From the NCBI RefSeq assembly GCF_021729155.1, contig NZ_JAJQYA010000019.1:25492-89491 (forward strand): a stretch of DNA of 64,000 nt, read 5' to 3'. The stretch's first letter is position 1. Every line of letters starts with the position of its first letter. This document shows, piece after piece, positions 58,001 through 64,000 of the stretch. Origin of the DNA: Membranihabitans marinus. Lineage in GTDB: Bacteria; Bacteroidota; Bacteroidia; Chitinophagales; Saprospiraceae. The position numbers and the translations under genes were made by a program. The notes under the pieces were generated by a model. The model saw only the letters and a list, made by a program, of their open reading frames with translations. It ran no database searches and was not told the DNA's origin.

Positions 58001-58578
58001 CTATAGTGGTAGATGTTAATGGAGATGGTGAAATTACTGCCGACGATAGAACTAGTATTGGAAATTATCAACCCGATTTTTACTTTGGCTTGGACAATAC
58101 ATTTAGATATAAAAATATAGACTTGCGTGTATTACTCCATGGTGTACAAGGAGCCAGTGTTATGGATTTGATCTTTTATCAAGCTATGGCATTGACGGGT
58201 AGAACCAATAGTTTGGGCTTGGCTAGGGAAAGATGGCGTTCACCTGAGGAGCCAGGAAATGGGGAAGTATATGCAGCAAGCATTGACGTTAGAGGGGTAA
58301 GAAGAAGACCTTCTACTTTTTATATTCAGGATGCATCGTATTTGAGAATAAAAAATATAACATTGGGTTATAGTCTCAATCAAAATATGATAGAAAAGGC
58401 CAGTCTATCTGGAGCGAGAATATACTTATCTGCTCAGAACCTATTCACTTTTACATCCTACCATGGCTACAATCCGGAAGTCAGTTCATATAACAACTCT
58501 GCCTTAACCGCAGGAGTCAACTATTATGGATATCCTACCAGTAAGTCAATAACCATTGGTTTAAATATTAATTTCTAA
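55084..58578 (+). CDS. SusC/RagA-family TonB-dependent transporter with STN domain
   Basis: 1164 residues. Signal peptide (cut near LQAH), STN domain (about 40-105: LTEAIQQISRKYQVLFSYDR, DALEFILSQANLAYQI), carboxypeptidase-like domain (about 160-235: VTGKVVNQLGEPLIGVNVLVK), plug beginning LDEVVVVGYG and a barrel ending in ITIGLNINF. It is part of a FecI/FecR-controlled import system with the SusD 13 bases downstream. The neighbouring lyase suggests a uronic-acid-containing glycan, but that is inference. Confidence 0.95.
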   Translation: MNLRLLSGIKVRNKLLLFCILLFQLQILQAHPRTSPPDQEVLLTEAIQQISRKYQVLFSYDRAWVDNIVVEYNETTTDNLEDALEFILSQANLAYQIFDDRYVAVYRDTDEGMASLQKMVEHFQGIVDHREMMRKRQVEALAPIHSVSTKDLYNKRLVINVTGKVVNQLGEPLIGVNVLVKGRNLGIATDFNGVFSLQDVDENAVLVFSYIGYQTKEVSLAGKTEINITLIEDSETLDEVVVVGYGTLQSRDVTGSMSTISDEKLNGLQVTSVTEALAGLSAGLQVNQISGEPGVAPSIRIRGVGSLTAGNEPLIVIDGFPTEGTAIANININDIESISTLKDASSTAIYGSRGANGVILITTKKGLVGKPKISFNNSFALSSIAKKIDVLSPEEYVDFAVDAVNRAWEYLGNDKNDPFETRPTFYQVPQYFLEPDSWARTDWQDEIYQTAPIYDHQLSISGGNEDLRYRVSGGFLNQDGIIKSSDFKRYTLGLNLDGSLTDKLGFSLVLNTSKVDKNVVETFHQWNQGVVATAIALPGFYDVINEDGSYPGHAGMGFNTSAVRNPMMFINEYDRQVFENRILGSMSLSYEIFKGLNLKTQFGIDNQDNRNEFFRNNITFDVPASSTHSRNTYNGAGTHGASSSFDWLSETTLNFNHSWSNHHRIDAILGFTAQKAVLNNGFISADNFPDNLVPTLNAGQIASGNTTKSEFSMLSYLSRINYSFKGKYLTTLTLRRDGSSRFGSENRWGYFPSTSFGWIISEEDFVEKSAFMNYLKLKASYGVSGNNTIPNYGSAGLLSYTNYVLGNNILTGQIPSSLSNYDLGWETSKQFNLGIEYNLLNNRVKVLADVYHSVNDNLLLNVPVPSILGVNTALQNIGKIQNRGIEFNITTENITGDFNWTTDLNFSLNRNKVLELGPEGTPIYANTYQSETNVTQIGRPIGDFYGYVFDGVYNSQEEIESRPSLSTDRPGDPIVVDVNGDGEITADDRTSIGNYQPDFYFGLDNTFRYKNIDLRVLLHGVQGASVMDLIFYQAMALTGRTNSLGLARERWRSPEEPGNGEVYAASIDVRGVRRRPSTFYIQDASYLRIKNITLGYSLNQNMIEKASLSGARIYLSAQNLFTFTSYHGYNPEVSSYNNSALTAGVNYYGYPTSKSITIGLNINF

Positions 58579-58591
58579 AAAATTCCTAAAA

Positions 58592-60049
58592 ATGAAATAT
58601 TTAATTTTCTATATAATTGCGGTATTTGCAATCACTAGTTGTTCTGAAGATTTATTGGAACTTTCTCCAATATCCTCACCTAATGTCGAAAGTTATTTTA
58701 AATCTCAATCTGATTTCGAAAATGCTTTAGTAGGGGCCTATTCTATACTTAAGTCAGACGGTGTATATAATGATTATGTACAATTAGTCGGAGAAGTACG
58801 TTCTGACAATTCTGAAATGGGAACCACTGCTTCCAATAGAGTCTATCTTTATGAAATGTCAGAATTTAGAGATCAGTCTACGAGCCCGATTTATAATTCT
58901 ATATGGACCCAACATTATAAGGGTATTAATTTAGCTAATCTAATTATAAAAAATATTGTAGATCTGGATGCTCCGGAGTCGTTTAAAAATAGAGTAGAAG
59001 GTGAAGCAAAATTTTTACGTTCATTATATTATTTTAATTTGGTTAGGATCTTTGGAAGTGTTCCCCTGGTTGCAAGTAGTTTAAATTCAATTGCTGATGC
59101 ATATGATAAAAGTAGGGCAGAGACTTCTGAAATTTATAATCTTATCATTGAAGATTTAGAATATTCTAAGTCTGTATTGCAGGCAAATCCGATTGATGTT
59201 GGTAGAGCTACCAAGGGGGCGGCAACTGCATTGCTTGGAAAAGTTTATTTGACATTGCATGATTATAACAATGCGAAGATAAGTTTGGAAGAAGTCATTC
59301 AATCTGGTCAGTATGCTTTATTAGATGATTTTGCTGATCTATGGGAAGCCAGTAATAAAAATCACAGTGAGTCCATTTTCGATGTGCAATTTCAGAGAGG
59401 GTCTGGCTCAAACACAGGATCGCGATTTTTGGAAAGGTATTCGCCTTATTTATATCCACACTTACCTTATTATACAACAGGAGGAGGATATAATATTCCA
59501 ACTATTGACCTGATCAATGCATTTGAGGAGAATGATAATCGAAAAGATGCATCGCTTAAAGAATTTTATGTTGTGGGAAATGATACGATTAGTGGTTTGG
59601 CGGGTAGATTTTGCTATAAATTTCATGATTTGCCTACTCAACAACAGGGATCTGATGATAATTGGCCAGTAATTAGGTATGCTGATGTGATTTTAATGTA
59701 TGCAGAAGTTTTAAACGAAATTTCATTTGAGGCAAATGGATTAGCATTTGATTATTTGAACATGATAAGAAGTAGAGCCGGTTTGCCAAATAAGACCGCA
59801 AATAATACAAATATTGATTTGTCAATAGATTCCCAAGCCGCATTTCGGGAAGCCATAGCTCATGAAAGACGTGTTGAACTGGCCTTTGAAGGGCACAGGT
59901 GGTTTGACTTAGTTAGAACTCAAAAAATGATAGATGTCATGAATCCAAAAACTGAAGTGGAAATACAAGATTACATGTCGCTGTTGCCTATCCCTCAGTC
60001 TCAAATCGATATTAATCCTGGAAAAATTACTCAAAACCAAGGATATTAA
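58592..60049 (+). CDS. SusD/RagB-family glycan-binding lipoprotein
   Basis: 485 residues. Lipobox Cys in VFAITSCSED, followed by YFKSQSDFENALVGAYSIL, GEAKFLRSLYYFNLVRIFGS, IRYADVILMYAEVLNEISF, AIAHERRVELAFEGHRWFDLVR and the end PIPQSQIDINPGKITQNQGY, all standard SusD blocks. Surface partner of the SusC at 55084. Confidence 0.95.
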   Translation: MKYLIFYIIAVFAITSCSEDLLELSPISSPNVESYFKSQSDFENALVGAYSILKSDGVYNDYVQLVGEVRSDNSEMGTTASNRVYLYEMSEFRDQSTSPIYNSIWTQHYKGINLANLIIKNIVDLDAPESFKNRVEGEAKFLRSLYYFNLVRIFGSVPLVASSLNSIADAYDKSRAETSEIYNLIIEDLEYSKSVLQANPIDVGRATKGAATALLGKVYLTLHDYNNAKISLEEVIQSGQYALLDDFADLWEASNKNHSESIFDVQFQRGSGSNTGSRFLERYSPYLYPHLPYYTTGGGYNIPTIDLINAFEENDNRKDASLKEFYVVGNDTISGLAGRFCYKFHDLPTQQQGSDDNWPVIRYADVILMYAEVLNEISFEANGLAFDYLNMIRSRAGLPNKTANNTNIDLSIDSQAAFREAIAHERRVELAFEGHRWFDLVRTQKMIDVMNPKTEVEIQDYMSLLPIPQSQIDINPGKITQNQGY

Positions 60050-60134
60050 TGATTTGATTATTTGTAAACTTATTGGGTTTGTAAATACAAATGTATTTTA
60101 GCCTTCTATTTTTTTATTTCTATATCAATCTTCT

Positions 60135-61322
60135 ATGAAATCTATTCTCGCCCTCTGCATTTTCTTGATTTTATTTTCTTGTCAAAATAAAATAGACCAC
60201 GAATCGCATAATTTAATGAAACCTGTTTTTCAATTAGATTATGCCAATCCAACCAAGGATAAACCACAATCTAAATTATGGTATTCCGATGGCAGTTATT
60301 GGGCTATCTTGCCCAAGTCTGACGGTCCTTCTTTGTGGCAACGAGATGACCATGGTTGGATAGAGCATGAAAATGTAAATAAAACTCTGTCGGGAATTCC
60401 CGGAAGAGCCGATGTGTGGGCAGAGGACGGAGAAATAACAGCTGTCGGAGTGGATAAAGACTCTTTGGTTGTATTTAGATTGATCCGTGATTCAGGTATA
60501 AAATGGAAGGCTAAAATCTTACAAACTCTATATCCACCCGCTTTGGGAGACGAAATCGAAACAGCGACCATCGCTTTGGATGATTCCGGAATTTACTGGG
60601 TTGCCTCCGATGCGGGGAATAAAGTTTGTGTCTGGAGTTCAGAGGATTCTGGGCTTCAATGGTCGGAACCGATAATTATTGAAGAAAAGATGACTAAGGA
60701 CGATATCTGTGCGATAACAAAGATTCCCAATGGGATAGGAGTGATTTGGTCTGACCAAGAAGAGGAAGCGCTTTATTTTAAATCCCATAGAGATGGACAG
60801 CCAGTATATGAATGGGATAGTACGATAACGGTTCAACAGGGCAATAACAATGCCGATGATCATATCAATACCGTGTTGGCTGCTGATGGCACACTGTGGG
60901 TAGCCACCAAAAGCAGTGTAGATAGTGTGGGCCAGCCTTTGTTTGTATTGCGAGTGCGCAGGCCTAATGGGCAATGGTACAATTTTCCTTATGCCAATTT
61001 GGAGAAAGATAACCACCCCAGCCGCCCTATAATTTCTGCGGTCGAAGGAGATTCGCCTATGATATTAAGTGGGCATACGATATATAGTCACGGTTATTCG
61101 GGCAGTATAGAGTTTGGTATGGTCGATACGCATTCTTCTCAAATACTGCGAGAGATAGCTACCGTAATCACACCAGATACCAGTGATTGGGTCGGTAAAA
61201 ACATTATCAATGACCTTACAGGTGCCAAGCGACCTTATGGCCAAAACCAACCTTGGATTGTCTTGGCTTCCGATGGTCAAGGCCGGGTGTATGAGGCAGA
61301 TTTGTCGCGGTTTTTTCGTTGA
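60135..61322 (+). CDS. Beta-propeller lipoprotein with BNR/Asp-box-like repeats
   Basis: 395 residues. Lipoprotein signal (FLILFSC). Repeated beta segments include an Asp-box (SSEDSGLQWSEP) and several 'W.A.dG.i.aV' type blades, so a sialidase-like propeller is likely. The Arg-Ile-Pro motif and the catalytic Tyr/Glu pattern of true sialidases are not visible, so sialidase activity is doubtful. It follows susD by 85 bases; a 14-base palindrome TTTGTAAATACAAA lies in that gap at 60078-60091. It may bind or modify the glycan imported by this system. Confidence 0.6.
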   Translation: MKSILALCIFLILFSCQNKIDHESHNLMKPVFQLDYANPTKDKPQSKLWYSDGSYWAILPKSDGPSLWQRDDHGWIEHENVNKTLSGIPGRADVWAEDGEITAVGVDKDSLVVFRLIRDSGIKWKAKILQTLYPPALGDEIETATIALDDSGIYWVASDAGNKVCVWSSEDSGLQWSEPIIIEEKMTKDDICAITKIPNGIGVIWSDQEEEALYFKSHRDGQPVYEWDSTITVQQGNNNADDHINTVLAADGTLWVATKSSVDSVGQPLFVLRVRRPNGQWYNFPYANLEKDNHPSRPIISAVEGDSPMILSGHTIYSHGYSGSIEFGMVDTHSSQILREIATVITPDTSDWVGKNIINDLTGAKRPYGQNQPWIVLASDGQGRVYEADLSRFFR

Positions 61323-61361
61323 AATTAGGGTATTAAAATAGTAGGGAATACCAAAAGGAGG

Positions 61362-63893
61362 TTAAAAGGTGATGACATACTGTAATGCAAAATAGCGAGG
61401 AAATAGCTTATAGGTGTTTGTAGAATAAAACTGTGCATTGAAATAGTTTTCAATAAGGTTTCTATTGTCTAAAATATTGAAACATGACAGTTCAAATTTA
61501 TGCTTTGCACTCAGACCATATTGAAGTGTAGTATTCCAAAGGAAGTAATTTTGTTTGCTATTGTTGGACTGACTAATATCAAAATTAACATCAGAATACC
61601 ATAAAAATTTCTCACCTAAAAACACTTTGACATTTGAAAATAAGTCGTGACTCTTTATCCATTCAGTCTTCTCTGACAAGTTTGGGATGGTATTGAGAAT
61701 GAGATTGTAGCCTATTTCGCCTTCAAAGTTTTCTGAATTGTAAAATACACTTGCCCTAGGGGCTAATAAATACCGTTGTATGAAGTTGTTAAAAGTAGTC
61801 GAATGATATTTCGAATAAATAAAATAGAATACACTTCTCATTGTCCAATCAGGATTGAATTTTTTTTGAAAATGGATAAAGGTTGACAATTGCTCGCTAT
61901 TTTTATTAGAATTTATAGGTCTTGATGTAAAGAGTTGATTTACATAGTTGTATTCAAAAACTAGTGGATTGTGAATTATAGAATATCTTGTAGTTAATGA
62001 GAAACTATTTCCTTTTCTTGTCGAAGATCTTTTAAGTTTAAATTGAAAATTATCCTCTGTATTTATTTTGAGGTTGTTATTACCTATAGACAATCGATTG
62101 AAATCTTGTAAGTAGGTTGAATCCCAATACCAAATGCCCAGCGGAGCACTTTGGTTGAAATAATATTGAAGATTAATTTCGCCAATGGATTCAATCGTTT
62201 TAGTAAACTTAAAATGTGGACGAAGATCAAATTGATTTTGTGTTTTATTTATTGGGATGTTTTGATGAGAATGATGGGCTTCCAATCCTAAGGTCAAGGC
62301 GTATTTTCGATTGCGTCGATCCCAACGCAGAGCATATATATTATATAAATTGTGAAGATTTATGGCTGAATTAAACAAGGTTTGATAATCTTCAACGGTT
62401 GAAGTATTTTGATTGGAGTATTGGTCAGTGGAACTTCCCTTATGCTGAGAATAATCTAATCTATGGAATACCGTTAGTTTGTCATTGGCATTGATTTGGT
62501 AATCTAATTGATTGAGTAAATAAAAATTTTTATACAAAATGGTCTGATTTTGAATCGCCGTCAAGCTGTCTTCAGCAAAAGTGTAAAAACCTGGAATTTG
62601 ATCTCCCAAAATATCCCAATGTTTAGCCGTTTTTTCTGATTTTTCATTCCACTTCAAATTGGAAATGTGAGACCATTTAGCATTCCATTTTTTAATCCAT
62701 TTTAGATCGTGATAATGAGCTATGTCTTTGTCTTTGGTCATTAAATTGTGACGATAATCCATGTCTTGAATAAAATATTGACTATTCTGGTTGATCTTAT
62801 TGGGCAACTTGGAAAAGTTTAGATTGTAAGCAAAATAGTTGCCGTTGTCTTTGGGATTGTACACCATTTCCACATCATAAAATATGAGTTGGGTCATTTG
62901 ACTTTTATTGTATAAGCTTAATTCCTCTGTGTTTAATTCATAGTATTTTCTGTAGGAATTAGAATTGATCGTCTCGTCGTTGTTAATGTGGGAAGCTATG
63001 ACATTGATATTGAAGTTGTCATTTACTTTTTGAACTAAATGAATGATGCCAAATAATGATTTTTTGTCATTGATATTCCTTAAATCCAACAATGAGGGGA
63101 TTAAGTCTACCTTATCCGATTTATTACGGATGGGGTCTAAAAACTCTGGTGTAAAGCCAAAAATGCGAAATAAATTTACTGAGCCGGAATATCTGTCTAG
63201 TGAATTGGAATAGTCTAGTATGGAGTTGATTCTGGTTTTAGGTGAATAATAGAAGGTATTGGCATTGAATCTATGTCTAGCTGCCCAGTTTCCCATGACC
63301 AAAGCATCTCCAAAAACAAACTTATTCTTCGTTTTGTCTAGGTGAATATTGACAGCCAATCGATCTCCTGTTCCTGAACCCTTCAGTGCATTGATGGCAT
63401 TGTACTTTTCAATAACCTCAATTTTAGAAACCACATTCGCGGGCAAGTAAGCTACACCCAATTTGGTTCCACCATAAAAAAACTTCTCTCGTTCCACAAG
63501 CAATTCATTCACTTTTTCCCCTTTGTATAGGATCTCATCTTCTCTCGTCACTTCAAAACCCGGAGTTTTTTTAAGCACTTCTCTGAGTTTGAATTCGGTT
63601 CCTTCGGTATAGAATTTTGCGTTGTATATTATGGAATCTTCGTTAATGACCATGTCCGGAAAAGTATCTGTGATCACTATCTCTTTAAACTCAAAGGGGG
63701 ATGGAGAAAGATCAATTTTCAAAACGTCATCGTTATAATCTTTAGGGTTTATGGTAATGGTTTTTGTCGTATATCCTATATAGCTTACCGTTAGAGTAAG
63801 GGAGTCATTTTTTACATTTTCAATGAAAAAATTCCCGTCACTGTCGGCAAATAGTACTTTTGATTTATCGGAATTGGCAAAACCATACACCAC
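61362..63893 (-). CDS. Outer-membrane receptor-like protein, 5'-truncated
   Basis: 843 residues from a GTG at 63893, but this is not the true start. The family-like sequence continues upstream to about 63929 (YPESNQVLSYANV, the normal opening of a carboxypeptidase-like domain) and then meets a stop at 63930-63932. The signal peptide and the first strands are missing. The remainder has DGNFFIENV, a plug-like segment (LREVLKKTPGFEVTRED, VSKIEVIEKYNAINALKG) and a long barrel ending in FALQYVITF. It resembles TonB-dependent receptor relatives with a CarboxypepD_reg-like domain. Probably inactivated by insertion. Confidence 0.72.
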   Translation of the reverse strand: MVYGFANSDKSKVLFADSDGNFFIENVKNDSLTLTVSYIGYTTKTITINPKDYNDDVLKIDLSPSPFEFKEIVITDTFPDMVINEDSIIYNAKFYTEGTEFKLREVLKKTPGFEVTREDEILYKGEKVNELLVEREKFFYGGTKLGVAYLPANVVSKIEVIEKYNAINALKGSGTGDRLAVNIHLDKTKNKFVFGDALVMGNWAARHRFNANTFYYSPKTRINSILDYSNSLDRYSGSVNLFRIFGFTPEFLDPIRNKSDKVDLIPSLLDLRNINDKKSLFGIIHLVQKVNDNFNINVIASHINNDETINSNSYRKYYELNTEELSLYNKSQMTQLIFYDVEMVYNPKDNGNYFAYNLNFSKLPNKINQNSQYFIQDMDYRHNLMTKDKDIAHYHDLKWIKKWNAKWSHISNLKWNEKSEKTAKHWDILGDQIPGFYTFAEDSLTAIQNQTILYKNFYLLNQLDYQINANDKLTVFHRLDYSQHKGSSTDQYSNQNTSTVEDYQTLFNSAINLHNLYNIYALRWDRRNRKYALTLGLEAHHSHQNIPINKTQNQFDLRPHFKFTKTIESIGEINLQYYFNQSAPLGIWYWDSTYLQDFNRLSIGNNNLKINTEDNFQFKLKRSSTRKGNSFSLTTRYSIIHNPLVFEYNYVNQLFTSRPINSNKNSEQLSTFIHFQKKFNPDWTMRSVFYFIYSKYHSTTFNNFIQRYLLAPRASVFYNSENFEGEIGYNLILNTIPNLSEKTEWIKSHDLFSNVKVFLGEKFLWYSDVNFDISQSNNSKQNYFLWNTTLQYGLSAKHKFELSCFNILDNRNLIENYFNAQFYSTNTYKLFPRYFALQYVITF

Positions 63894-63929
63894 ATTGGCA
63901 TAGCTAAGTACTTGGTTGGATTCTGGATA

Positions 63930-64000
63930 TTACGGATCGTTTTGTGCCAGGTATTTCGGTGGGTTAGTGCCAGTTATATCGGTTCAAATTGTGCCAATAT
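63930..64000. mobile_element. Possible insertion-sequence end (IS21-type multiple terminal repeats)
   Basis: Immediately beyond the truncated receptor there are three copies of a GTGCCAGTTATATCGGT-like unit at 63944-63960, 63967-63983 and from 63991, spaced 23-24 bases. Several subterminal repeats at an end are typical of IS21-family elements. The transposase genes would lie outside the window. Family assignment is tentative. Confidence 0.45.

Noticed and set aside
60135..61322. Calling the propeller lipoprotein a sialidase
   Set aside because: Only an Asp-box-like repeat is visible; the Arg-Ile-Pro motif and the catalytic Tyr/Glu pattern were not found.

Overview
The window is AT-rich bacterial DNA from a member of the phylum Bacteroidota. 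The evidence is three SusC/SusD pairs, two FecI/FecR regulator sets, a type IX secretion (T9SS) C-terminal tail, several promoters of the Bacteroidota type (TTG, 19 bases, TAnnTTTG) and many exported, Tat-signalled sugar enzymes. The lifestyle looks like glycan degradation, perhaps marine. The genus cannot be read from this stretch. No tRNA, rRNA or CRISPR array was seen.

Layout. (1) 1-8332: the end of a 3-hydroxyacyl-CoA dehydrogenase-like gene, an exported GH109-like Gfo/Idh protein, then a tight catabolic operon: class-III aminotransferase, galactonate-dehydratase-like enolase-superfamily enzyme, SDR, cytoplasmic ceramidase-like protein and a sodium:solute symporter. (2) 8677-12619: an ECF sigma factor, a membrane protein with a TPR-like tail (probably its anti-sigma factor) and a TPR-CHAT protease, a compact signalling locus. 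(3) 12726-14731: a secreted unknown and an AztD-like zinc-chaperone lipoprotein behind a striking palindromic promoter. (4) 15402-23785: FecI, FecR, SusC, SusD and an exported ADP-ribosylglycohydrolase-fold protein. (5) 23793-30400: a repeat-rich accessory zone. Two arrays of small hairpins flank a GNAT acetyltransferase, an exported oxidoreductase, an FdhD homologue without its cysteine pair, and an IS1595-type transposase homologue without its catalytic residues. (6) 30637-47511: a sialoglycan/amino-sugar utilisation region with a NanA-like lyase, sialidase, SusC/SusD, GH109, symporter, heparinase II/III protein, secreted ceramidase-like protein and GH20 hexosaminidase. (7) 47771-61322: a T9SS-exported protein, a second heparinase II/III protein, an inverted FecI, FecR, SusC, SusD and a beta-propeller lipoprotein. 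(8) 61362-64000: an outer-membrane receptor gene that has lost its 5' end next to what looks like an insertion-sequence terminus.

How the genes fit together. SusC/SusD pairs bind and import oligosaccharides. The two SusC proteins that carry an STN domain (17541, 55084) lie beside FecI/FecR pairs, so substrate binding probably activates transcription through the sigma factor. The third SusC (33217) has no STN domain. Instead it has a 16-bp palindrome of LacI-operator type in front, and it is flanked by enzymes that remove sialic acid, GalNAc and GlcNAc. Hairpins after two SusD genes probably lower expression of the enzymes downstream.

The most unusual structure is the family of hairpin arrays at 23793-24597 and 29492-30400, with degenerate outliers near 27080, 47616-47764 and 53542-53690. 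The loops and linkers are nearly constant while the arms differ from unit to unit but stay complementary. A 23-base boundary motif recurs at three of these places. This looks like an undescribed modular repeat or non-autonomous element family.
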